Shown piece by piece: positions 1 through 7,269 of a stretch of DNA of 11,172 nucleotides (the stretch's first letter is position 1; every line of letters starts with the position of its first letter). Both the position numbers and the translations under genes were made by a program. The notes below the pieces were generated by a model. It worked only from the letters and a program-made list of their open reading frames with translations, had not been told where the DNA came from and did not search any database. The DNA comes from Euperipatoides rowelli (lineage: Eukaryota > Onychophora > Udeonychophora > Euonychophora > Peripatopsidae): NCBI GenBank assembly GCA_003024985.2, contig PXIH01S0018228.1. One strand, given 5' to 3'.

Positions 1-11
1 CCACCCACCAC

Positions 12-39
12 GGTATTACCCCAAGGTGGGGGGAATACC
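12..39. repeat. Short GC-rich hairpin at window edge
   Basis: GGTATT (12-17) pairs with AATACC (34-39), and the CCCC at 19-22 can pair with the G-run at 28-33, leaving a single bulged A. The upstream CCCACC at 4-9 could pair with GGTGGG at 25-30 instead, so two mutually exclusive folds are possible. The block is much more GC-rich than the DNA after it. It may be the edge of an element that continues outside the window. Its function is unknown. Confidence 0.4.
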
Positions 40-40
40 A

Positions 41-737
41 TGAAAATGCCATTTTGTACTATTTTCAATATTTACTAAATTTGATATTGTTTTGCGCGAA
101 ATGTGCATATACATTTAAAAGTAGGATAACTAAGCATCATTTTCATGTAGGCTAATGGTTTCTTTTATTGTAAATAAACGCTAATAATAATATAACCTGT
201 AGAATCATAATACTTGATTTAACAGCAAACAGATTATAATTAAGCTTGTTTTACAATATTTAAGCCAATTTTGTATTTAAATTTTAGAAAAAAAATTATT
301 ATCCGTACCATATTTGATTTGTTTCAATATATCAATTTATGTGTCATTTTGTGAAGAAGCTGAAGATTCTGTTCCTTCAGAAAAAGCAAGTATGAAACAT
401 ATGAAAAATAAATTATATGTTAAAAGAAATAATAATCAGAATGATAAAATAAGCAATGAATCTTCATACCTGGCATATTTAGATAAAGTAATTTGGGAAG
501 GAATTTATCATATTATTATAAATTACTTTTTATTTCCACATATTTAAAACAATCTGGTTAATTAATTTAATAAGCCCTAAGCATTGTTTTTTTAAATTCT
601 CTTTTAGAAGTATAATAATACAGTAGATAATTGTGTAAGATAACATGAATAAAATTTGAGAGAATAATTTGACCAATAAGATATTGGAAAATATTAAGAG
701 AGAAGATGAACAAAGTTTATTATGCCAATAATATCTA
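41..737. other. AT-rich stretch without recognisable gene
   Basis: I see no supported gene here. A 78-codon open stretch at 314-547 begins at TTG rather than ATG and has a Lys/Asn-rich composition expected from AT-rich DNA. It has one acceptor-like CAG at 378-380 and a weak donor at 488. A 13-base palindrome (AAAATG C CATTTT) lies at 43-55. The rest is plain AT-rich sequence. Confidence 0.5.
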
Positions 738-930
738 CTTAAAGTACATTATCAGTTCAAATTTTAATGCTAAATTGTTTTATTTTTACCTTTGTCTGTT
801 TCATCCAATTTTTCTTTACATTCAGTAAATAAGAAAATCAAACTTTATTGGCCATTTACAAGCAAACCAAAAAGTAGCATGATGTCATGATCAGTAGTCA
901 GTTGTGAAATTTTTAACAATGAGTTCATAC
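738..930 (+). repeat. Dispersed repeat, copy 1 (unclassified)
   Basis: This segment matches the reverse complement of 3176-3340 over about 160 bp. Shared blocks in the same order are TTATCAGT, GTTTTATTTTTACC, TCATYCAATTTTTCTT, ACATTCA, AACTTTATTG, TACAAGCAAACC and TAGCATG. The spacers differ by small indels. Two diverged copies in opposite orientation about 2.4 kb apart indicate a transposed family. No coding capacity is visible. AACTTTATTG is the complement of CAATAAAGTT, so the minus strand could carry a polyadenylation-like AATAAA, as at the 3' end of some retroelements. The family is not identified. The boundary beyond about 890 is soft. Confidence 0.65.
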
Positions 931-1326
931 ATTTACAACCAAATACTTTTTTTTTTTGCGACAACGAAGATACCAAAATGTAGCCCTATCCTTATTTATC
1001 ACTCCCCTCCCGAATTTCATTTTCTGTGAAGTGATGCAAATTGTATAAAACTGAGCAAAACTATCTTTATAATAAACGCATGCTAAAGAATATTAATAAT
1101 TGAAATTTTCTTACCAATTAAATGCTATTAATTTTAGCTTTTCTAACCAAGCCTCATAGATTACAATGAATAGTATTGACTACAAGTTTCAACAGGCAGC
1201 TTATAAAATCAAAAAGCATAACAAATTGGTTGTTAATTGTCAACACTAGCATCTAGAGAGCAAACTTCAAAAACAACCTATCATGTTTGACTAGGTGGCA
1301 CATAACTAAATGGAACTTCAGCCATA
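931..1326. other. AT-rich stretch without recognisable gene
   Basis: No supported gene or RNA was found. It contains a T-run near 948-957 and a lone minus-strand donor-like CTTACC near 1110. The only open frame upstream of that donor, on the minus strand, is about 12 codons and has no good acceptor, so I do not call an exon. Confidence 0.5.
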
Positions 1327-1345
1327 AGCCTCATTCACACGAGAT

Positions 1346-1378
1346 TAAAATTTTACTCTACTCCAGAGTAAAATTTTA
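1346..1378. repeat. Perfect 14-bp stem, 5-nt loop hairpin
   Basis: TAAAATTTTACTCT (1346-1359) is followed by loop ACTCC and then its exact reverse complement AGAGTAAAATTTTA (1365-1378). It lies just inside the left end of the candidate transposon. This placement suggests a structural part of the element's terminus. Confidence 0.85.
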
Positions 1379-1459
1379 CCAGTGTAAAAAGTAACTTTTT
1401 TGCTTGCGTTCACATGTGGACTTTTCTTTTCCCAAGGGTGTCAGGGAAATGACATTTTT

Positions 1460-2190
1460 TTATTATGATCTGCAGAAGTCGTTTTTAATGAGACTGCACA
1501 ATATTATTTTATAGACAATAAAAGAATATTTCAAAATGATTCTTTCTCTCTCTATCTTTTTTTTTTTTTTTTTAAAATTAAAAAAAAAGATTAGCTTTTT
1601 TTCCTCTTGTTTATTCAAAATGTATCTAATTATTTTAAATCTGATTTTTTTTATTATCAAATTATCCCTATTACTGTATATTTTAAAAGTGATTATAATA
1701 TTAATCTTCTTCACTTTTTTGAGTAAAGAGAGCTGCTGTCGCAATCCTCATTTAAATATTATTGCTCTTTCAAATCTCAAAATCTATTGGATAAAGCAAT
1801 TAAAATCCCTTAAAAGAGATTTTAGTATTTTTTTCACTTTAGAACAAATAAAACTTATTTGGAGTAGCCTAGTGGACACTTGCTCAAAAAAAAAAAAAGA
1901 AAAAAAGATTTGACAAAATCGTTAACATTGTTTTTCGGAGAACAAAAATAGAATTTATATAATAATAATGTTATTTTAATTATTATTAGTTTGTTTTATT
2001 TTTTCATATTTTCACTACTTAGCGTATTCCAATACAATAGTAGATGTATATATATATTATTAATATTAATTCATTTATCAAACTGTATAAGCATCTTTAA
2101 ATCTTTCATTAAATAAATAAAAATAAAATTATGCCAAGATGAAGATTAGTTATTTACTGTGCAGGTCTAAATGTATTAAAAAAACATCCG
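1460..2190. other. AT-rich interior with homopolymer tracts
   Basis: There is a T-run at 1557-1573 and an A-run at 1580-1588, which can fold on each other, and a second A-rich run near 1887-1909. Open frames on both strands over 1463-1913 consist of Phe/Leu/Ile/Lys encoded by these homopolymers and overlap antisense to each other, so they are not credible genes. This is most likely the interior of the candidate transposon at 1327-2421. Confidence 0.6.
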
Positions 2191-2233
2191 TTTCCCCCAC
2201 TATTTACTGTCAGACGTGTTTACATTTGACTTG

Positions 2234-2256
2234 TTTTCCTGGGGTCCCCAGGAAAA
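2234..2256. repeat. Near-perfect GC-rich palindrome
   Basis: Arms TTTTCCTGGGG (2234-2244) and CCCCAGGAAAA (2246-2256) are exact reverse complements around a single central T. The palindrome lies in the right subterminal zone of the candidate transposon. It is followed by a direct repeat of CCGGACTTATTACT at 2264-2277 and 2304-2317, with a 40-bp period. Confidence 0.85.
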
Positions 2257-2513
2257 TGATTTCCCGGACTTATTACTAGAGTAAAAAGTAGGGGGCAAAT
2301 TTTCCGGACTTATTACTTTTATTTGCGTTCACATTGGATTAGTTTTCCTGATGTCCTGGAGGAGAGTAAAATTCTCCTGGCATCCTAGGGGAAAATAAGT
2401 CCTGTGTGAATGGGGCTTTATTGTCTTTATTTACAGTACTAACCTTAACTCCTACTAACTTATAACTAATTACACCCCAACCTAATGATAATAAAGAAAG
2501 TGGCTTATTTCAG

Positions 2514-2652
2514 CTTAAACATCAAACAAACAGAAGCTTGTTATTTATTAATCCGTGCGGATAAGTTTACTAACAAACAATGGCTACTACTAAATTTACA
2601 AGATGATCGATCCTGTACTGCCTTTGGAAAACATACAATAGTTTATAGTACG
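2514..2652 (+). CDS. Weak candidate internal exon, unidentified
   Basis: After an acceptor-like TTATTTCAG (CAG at 2511-2513), the second frame stays open for 46 codons to a donor-like ACG|GTAATA at 2653. It includes residues such as QTEACYLLIRADKFTNKQ and WLLLNLQDDRSCTAFGK. The GC content is higher than the surroundings. Against it, the donor lacks G at +5, the pyrimidine tract is short, the minus strand also has a 26-codon open frame here, and I recognise no domain. It has no obvious phase relation to the other plus-strand exons and lies over 5 kb upstream of them. It may be chance. Confidence 0.18.
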
Positions 2653-2801
2653 GTAATATAAAAGTAATTATCAAATTATCAATTAATAACATTATTGAGA
2701 TTTTCCTAGATGTCTATTAACTGGTAACCATGAATACATAAATAAATGAAAATTTTAACAAAGGCTTGCAAATTTCAGGGAGCCCACTACAGTTCACCAT
2801 T

Positions 2802-3182
2802 GATCCTGATGATGGCCCTTATTGTTAATTTCCCATAATTACCAGTGCAATAGTGTCATTAGTTACGACAGACATCACATTGGAAATACAATATAGTAAG
2901 AATAAATACTCCTTAATAATAATAATAATAATAACTGATCGTTCTATTTTTATACATTAAATAAAAACATAAGTTGAAGTATAAATAAAATATTATTGTA
3001 GGCTATTGTTTTTAATTAGTGAAACATCATGGTAATACTGTATTCCATTAATATATAAAAATAGAATGTTTTATTGTTATTATTTCTAATGCAATCTCCG
3101 TGGTTTTGCATACTAAGGACACTATTGCACTACCAGTATAATTATGAGAAATTAAAAACAACAAGGGTTATCAACATGATGA
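2802..3182. repeat. Imperfect inverted repeat of about 380 bp
   Basis: The left arm (about 2802-2965) and right arm (about 3045-3182) are complementary in collinear blocks. GTGCAATAGTGTC (2845-2857) exactly mirrors 3118-3130. TTCTATTTTTATACATTA (2942-2959) mirrors 3049-3066 with one mismatch. The GATGATGG/CCCTTATTGTTAATTTCCCATAATTA blocks mirror the region at 3135-3180 with small indels. The spacer is about 80 bp of AT-rich sequence. An (AAT)n tract in the left arm matches a decayed one in the right. The right arm overlaps the dispersed repeat copy at 3176. Likely a foldback or MITE-type element. No coding capacity or clear target-site duplication was seen. Confidence 0.7.
2913..2935 (+). repeat. 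(AAT)n microsatellite
   Basis: Seven tandem TAA/AAT units form the run TTAATAATAATAATAATAAT and a little beyond. It lies inside the left arm of the inverted repeat. Confidence 0.95.
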
Positions 3183-3340
3183 CATGCTATTTAATGGTTT
3201 GCTTGTATATAGCTCAATAAAGTTCGATTTTTTAATTATTTAATTGAATGTGAAGAAAAATTGAATGATACATGACTTTTAAGGTAAAAATAAAACATTA
3301 GCGTTTGATAAAATTAGCACTGATAAAACACTATAAGTTG
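3176..3340 (-). repeat. Dispersed repeat, copy 2 (inverted relative to copy 1)
   Basis: On the minus strand this segment aligns with 738-890. Shared blocks run from TTATCAGT through GTTTTATTTTTACC, the CAATTTTTCTT and ACATTCA motifs, AACTTTATTG, TACAAGCAAACC and TAGCATG. Differences are scattered substitutions and small indels. On the plus strand it contains CAATAAAGTT at about 3214-3223. It abuts the right arm of the inverted repeat at 2802-3182, so the two may be parts of one larger element. Confidence 0.65.
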
Positions 3341-3413
3341 CAAATAGTCCGAAGAAGAAAAATATGTAAAAGAATGCTAGTACTGTGACTAATATCTAAT
3401 AATGTTGACTTAC

Positions 3414-3488
3414 CAACTGGTGTATTTTCGTGCAACTGCCATAGTCTATCAGGATTATTGATTAAAGGAGGAATGGACAGAGCAAGAG
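3414..3488 (-). CDS. Probable coding exon, cadherin-like motif
   Basis: The minus strand has a strong acceptor (TTTTATTTTATTTCAG, AG at 3490-3489), 75 nt of exon, and a strong donor (TTG|GTAAGT, donor at 3413-3408). Only one frame is open: two bases finish a codon, then 24 codons and one extra base follow. It contains LALSIPPLI and then NNPDRLWQLHENTPVG. 'ENTPVG' resembles the conserved first-strand motif of cadherin repeats (xENTPVGT). The hydrophobic LALS start could be the tail of a signal peptide encoded by an upstream exon, which would make this the second exon of a secreted or membrane protein beginning with a cadherin-like repeat. That role is inference from a short motif. GC is clearly above the flanks. 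The other exons are not in view, to the left downstream and to the right upstream. Confidence 0.6.
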
Positions 3489-3697
3489 CTGAAATAAAAT
3501 AAAAATCATATAATATTTTATTAAAAAATATAATTTATAAAGACTAATAATAATAATATGAAAATAAAATGTTTAACTTTTCCATTTTACAATTATTGTA
3601 AAATGTAGTGACAAAAAAAAATTCTCTAGAATTAGTCTTTTCCATTTAGTGTTCTATTTTATTTATGCATATTTTTAAAGCACATTAACACATTGAC

Positions 3698-3994
3698 TGC
3701 CAACAACGAGTTAGCTCATAATTGACAATCTGATACAGTATACCATCTATAAGTTAACTCGTAGTTGATGATTTGATACAGGATGTCAGCTACGAGTTAA
3801 CTCATAGTTGACTCACTGGTACAGGATAGCAACGAGTTAGCTTATAGTTGACAATCTGATATAAGATGCCACTAATGAGTTAACATGTTGTTGATGATCA
3901 GATACAGGATGCCACCTATAAGTTAACTCATAAATGATGATTTGATACAGGATGACAACTATGAGTTAACTCGTAACTTAGTTGATGATCTGCT
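3698..3994. repeat. 43-bp minisatellite, seven copies, palindromic core
   Basis: Seven diverged tandem units are centred on GAGTTAACTC-like cores at about 3708, 3751, 3794, 3834, 3877, 3920 and 3963. The spacing is 43 bp, except one step of 40. Each unit has a palindromic half, CAACTAYGAGTTA with its mirror TAACTCRTAGTTG, followed by ATGATTTGATACAGGATG. An eighth, truncated unit begins at about 3999 (GATGTCAACTAT). The period is not a multiple of three and stops occur in all frames, so it is not coding. The unit begins just after ATTAACACATTGACTGCC. Confidence 0.9.
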
Positions 3995-4082
3995 ACACGA
4001 TGTCAACTATCTCTATTCCCCAAAATTGTTTTAAAATTACATGATGTCAACTATCTCTATTCCCCAAAATTGTTTTAAAATT
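3995..4082 (+). repeat. Recent 44-bp tandem duplication
   Basis: Positions 3995-4038 and 4039-4082 are identical except for one C/T difference at the fourth base. The unit starts in the truncated eighth minisatellite copy and ends in AATTGTTTTAAAATT. The near identity contrasts with the diverged minisatellite next to it, which points to a recent duplication or an assembly artefact. Confidence 0.95.
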
Positions 4083-4109
4083 CTGTATAATTTTATATTT
4101 CTGTTTTCT

Positions 4110-5470
4110 CAAATCTACATTTAAAAAATTGTCTATCGGGTTTGTCTAAAAAAATTTTGGTTCAATAATTAACTATCTTTCTCAAAGACTTCTGGCTGTT
4201 AAAGCTGGTGAAAATATTTCTAAATTCAATCAGGTCTTGACAGGTGTCTCGCAGGGTTCTGTCCTGGGCCCCCTCTATTCCTGATTTATGTAAACGATCC
4301 TTAGACTTTGTCAACTTCACATGAATTCTAACATTTTATTATTTACACAGGGGAGTGATTGGGCTTCTTTGCAAACAAATTTACTTTTTGACTTAGAGCT
4401 TTTGTCTGATTGGTTGTCATCTAATTACCTTGCAAAAGAACTGTGAGAAAATTTAGTGCTTAGTGTTAAGTTCTCGCCATAATTACAAAAAAAAATTGAA
4501 ATTTTTAATTTTACACATAATAAGAAATTAGTTGCTGTTTCTACTACATTAAAAGTTCCTGGTGTTGTCCTGGATATGTTTCTTACCTGGGAACCACATG
4601 TTAATGCCCTTGCCAAAAGAGCTATGTCCCAAACTAAGACCCTTTTCAAGTTAAAAAGTTGGCTTACCAGGAAAGAATTATGTCCCATTTATGATGCTTT
4701 AATTGCTTCCCAATTTAATTTGTGACTCTGTTTGAGGTTCCTGTGGTGTGTACTCCAGAATAAGTTGCAAATAGTTCTAAATTGTGTTTAGCCATTGTGT
4801 ATAGCCCTGGTAGGTCAAGTACCACTGATGCCCTAAAAGAGTTAAAATGGGCCCCTTTAAAATCTAAGGAGAAACTTTGCTTTAGTCAAATTCTATGAAA
4901 AAGTAAGAATGGTTTGGCTCCAGTTGAACTAAGAGAGATTTTTGTTTCTGGATAAATAACCCATGGATATAATACATGTCAAAACACAGCCCTGAACTTA
5001 AATGTTAATCATAGAAAATCTAAACTGGCCAGATTATTTTTTCATCTGGTTCCTTTGAATTGAAATGACATTCCAGTCTATAAGATCTATCTTTCAGAGA
5101 TCTTTATGGCAGATATTTGTTTGAGCCTGATATTTTTGGTTTTAGTAATGGGCAATATTGCATTATTTTATTTTTATTTTTAAAATCACACACGTCCATG
5201 CCCTGGTGGGATTCGAACCCGGAATGTCTCGTTTGGCAGCCTGCCTTCTTGCCAGATTGCTTTATTTTTTTATTGTCATTTTGGGTATGATTTTTCAGTT
5301 TCTGATGTTGAGTTACTGTTCCTTCATTTCACATTACCTTATTGTTAATAATTATTTCTGTATGTTTTGATCAATTATTTAATTTTATTCTCTTTCTCTT
5401 TAATTAACGAGGGGTCTGTAAGAACATGGTTTATGAAGATCCCTATTCATTCATTAAATTCAAATTCAAA
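4110..5470 (+). pseudogene. Degenerate LINE reverse transcriptase, 3' half
   Basis: This is a fossil of the C-terminal part of a non-LTR retrotransposon reverse transcriptase (ORF2), probably of the CR1/Jockey-type group. Landmarks in order: NYLSQRLLAVKAGENI (about 4171-4218), the RT palm motif LTGVSQGSVLGP (about 4237-4270), a one-base frameshift, then FLIYVND (4278-4298). LLFTQGSDWASLQ follows, then LTWEPHVNALAKRA with KLKSWLTRKEL (about 4580-4680), and LKELKWAPLKSKEKLCF and NGLAPVELREIF (about 4835-4945), the usual C-terminal region. The catalytic FADD-type motif has decayed; HMNSNI stands at its place. In-frame stops lie near 4443, 4722, 4896 and 4953. The 3' end is probably the AAATTCAAATTCAAA tail at about 5456-5470. 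The N-terminal half and endonuclease are absent (5' truncation). A SINE interrupts the 3' part. Not functional. Confidence 0.9.
5157..5268 (-). mobile_element. tRNA-derived SINE fragment inserted in the LINE
   Basis: On the minus strand a perfect RNA polymerase III B box, GGTTCGAATCC, lies at 5219-5209. A weak A-box-like TGGCAAGAAGGC lies at 5254-5243, about 35 nt upstream, which is tRNA-like spacing. The segment ends in an A/T-rich tail of (AAAAT)-type units. It is flanked by ATTGCATTATTTT (5157-5169) and ATTGCTTTATTTT (5256-5268), direct repeats matching at 12 of 13 bases, which I read as a target-site duplication. The body is only about 86 bp and starts at the A box, so it is 5'-truncated or a very short SINE. 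It is not a working tRNA gene: the acceptor stem is missing. Confidence 0.65.
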
Positions 5471-6940
5471 ATATAACTTAAAATTAAAGATAACTTTGAA
5501 ATGATTTGAGTGAAGAAAAAAAAACAATATCTAATTTCTATTTAAATCGTGATTGATTTATTTTTGTTCTAAAAACGAATACAATGCATGGAAACAAACA
5601 AATAGATAAATTAACTAAAAAAAATGTTTTTTTTTCTTCTAAACAATGGGGGAAATGTTAAGTCTTACAGCATAACATTCTTAAATGGCATTTTTAATAC
5701 TCCATAACTTGCCATTTCATAAATCATATTCAATACAATATTAACACATTAATAATCAGCAGTTTATAAACAATGAAAAATTAATCTTGATTTGTAATTA
5801 CTAAAATATTAAAGAATTATTCAAATATTATTTTATTTTCAATGTTGTTAAAGAGTTGGAACTAAATTCTCAATACTTAAAAATTGTCCTGGCAGATTAG
5901 TCAAGTGCTAACAATCAAGACTGATCTGTGCATGACATACACTAAATCCTGGAAATCAGGCTCAACATAACTGCAATATACCTCAACATGAAAATACATT
6001 TATAGACTACCTCAACATAGCCCACAGGAACTAATTTCTGATCAAAACATTTAAAATATCACTTTAAAAAAAAAACAATAAAAAAATTAGTGTAATTACA
6101 CAAACAGATATACTCCTAAAATCAAATTTAACATTTAATTTATTATTAAAATTTATATTTAATACGTTTTATATGAAAATATCAACAATTTCGGTCATTA
6201 TCCTAATCTACGTTAACCTTAAGGGCCTAAGCCACATTACACTTTGTATGAAAATGTCTAATAAATTTTATTTGGAAACAAAACAATATAATCAATCAGC
6301 CCACTCAAGTAAACAACTATATTCTTAATTGAAGTCCTAATCTAGCCTACGTAAACAGAATATATTCTATACAAAAATAAAAAAATAAAAAAACATAAAT
6401 ATTACTCAATACTAAACGGTTGGGCTGAAAGAAATAATATAGAAATGAGCAAGTATGTGAATTGATTCCATCTTTTGATTATAGGGTTGGCACATAGTTA
6501 TTTATTTATTATTTAATAGGAGTTGGGGTTAAGGAGCTTGCTGAATGTTAGGACTGTAAATAAAACACAAGTCTTCTGATCTATTTTGTCATGTGGAAAG
6601 CAATCAAACTTGACTGCAAAGAACTACAAATGTTGATCTTTTATCAGATTGAATAGGACAAAAGCTTCAACTATTACCATGATCATTATTTAGAAATGAT
6701 CTTGAACAGCTTTTCATCATTAGAGTTCTTTAAGTTCACTTTTGGTTGAAAGAAAGTCTGTTATGAAAGTGGCATGTCTCTCAATTTTTCATCCTGGAAA
6801 ATTATGATTTCCACCATATTTAGCCTACTTCCTTTATGAAAGGGTTAAACCAATTTCTTTATGGAATACTTCAGTTAATAAAATAAATAGAACTTCTAAG
6901 TAATATTTTATTAAATAAGCTTAAGCAGCAAAACAAATAT
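5471..6940. other. AT-rich stretch without recognisable gene
   Basis: I see no supported exon, RNA gene or complete mobile element. CTCAACAT occurs three times within about 55 bp (near 5961, 5982 and 6011). TCCTAATCTA occurs twice (near 6199 and 6334), each followed by a TACGTNAAC-like sequence. GATCATT/AATGATC can form a small hairpin near 6680-6702. None of these amounts to a defined element. Confidence 0.55.
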
Positions 6941-6941
6941 A

Positions 6942-6949
6942 TGCTATGA
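6942..6949 (+). repeat. Left target-site duplication of MITE
   Basis: TGCTATGA directly precedes the CAGG start of the element at 6950. The same eight bases occur at 7262-7269 at the right end. An 8-bp duplication is the hallmark of hAT transposition. Confidence 0.7.
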
Positions 6950-7263
6950 CAGGTCTCGAAATAACTCAAGGCATTCACAGCATTTGCAGCGAGTTAGGAG
7001 ACAATGGCCTCGAGCTCCAAGCCACTCGAAGCATATTTTGCCTTAGCCTAACTTTTATATTCTATATAATAAGTAGACTGTGGCTATATCTAAATTAACT
7101 AACAAATATAAATAGTTAAGTATTATATTATGCCACTGTAGTGTTTGTTAATTCAGATAAACTAATCTACATAATTACCATGAGCTGCCATAAAATTGCT
7201 GTGAGCAACATTATCCTCAAAGCAAAATTTGCTGTGAGATTTAAATTACTATTTCGAGCCCTG
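6950..7263. mobile_element. hAT-like MITE, about 314 bp
   Basis: The left end CAGGTCTCGAAATAA (6950-6964) and the reverse complement of the right end, CAGGGCTCGAAATAG (7263-7249), match at 13 of 15 bases. The inverted homology resumes internally: CACAGCATTTGC on the left against CACAGCAAATTTTGC on the right. CAGGG-type termini and an 8-bp duplication (TGCTATGA, 6942-6949 and 7262-7269) fit the hAT superfamily. The duplication is 8 bp only if the final TG of the right terminus is shared with the target; otherwise six bases (CTATGA) are duplicated. AAAATTGCTGTGAG (7192-7205) is repeated with one extra T at 7224-7238. There is no transposase, so mobility would depend on an autonomous relative elsewhere. 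Confidence 0.75.
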
Positions 7264-7269
7264 CTATGA
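7262..7269 (+). repeat. Right target-site duplication of MITE
   Basis: TGCTATGA is an exact copy of 6942-6949. It overlaps the last two bases of the inferred right terminus (CCCTG). The arm homology of the adjacent hairpin begins immediately after this octamer. Confidence 0.65.

Larger units (their letters stand above)
1327..2421. mobile_element. Candidate non-autonomous DNA transposon with structured ends
   Basis: The left end reads AAGCCTCATTCACAC (1326-1340). The right end (about 2405-2421) reads, in reverse complement, AAAGCCCCATTCACAC, so the segment has terminal inverted repeats of about 15 bp. Both subterminal zones contain GCGTTCACAT followed by TGGA and TTTTC in the same orientation (about 1407-1430 and 2326-2348), plus nested hairpins rich in TTTTACTC and its complement. 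The interior (1460-2190) is AT-rich with homopolymers and no transposase. 'TTCACAC' ends with structured subterminal repeats recall some PIF/Harbinger-like or other cut-and-paste families, but I could not find a clean target-site duplication. The two ends could instead be two separate related fragments. Confidence 0.45.

Noticed and set aside
314-547. 78-codon open frame, possible exon from 381 to 487
   Set aside because: It starts with TTG, has Lys/Asn-rich composition expected from AT-rich DNA, and its donor (AAA|GTAATT) is weak. The acceptor CTGTTCCTTCAG is the only point in favour.
1110-1160. Minus-strand exon ending at the donor-like ATTG|GTAAGA
   Set aside because: The frame is open for only about 12 codons and there is no pyrimidine tract or good acceptor upstream.
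1463-1913. Overlapping open frames of 93 codons (minus) and 125 codons (plus)
   Set aside because: Both are encoded mainly by homopolymers, lie antisense to each other and have low-complexity Phe/Leu/Ile/Lys composition. No domain or splice context supports them.
3698-4082. CRISPR array
   Set aside because: The repeated units are contiguous and diverged, with no unique spacers between conserved repeats. The DNA is also eukaryotic in character.
4425-4688. 87-codon minus-strand open frame
   Set aside because: It is the antisense of the LINE reverse-transcriptase remnant, whose plus-strand reading carries recognisable motifs.
5209-5254. A functional tRNA gene
   Set aside because: The B box is perfect, but the A box is poor, the acceptor stem cannot be formed and an AT-rich tail plus flanking direct repeat are present. 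A SINE explains it better.
5158-5370. 70-codon plus-strand open frame
   Set aside because: It runs through the SINE on its wrong strand and into LINE 3' sequence. It is a chance reading.
6006-6015. let-7-like seed (TTGAGGTAGT) on the minus strand
   Set aside because: Only the seed matches; the following bases differ from let-7 and no precursor hairpin is evident.
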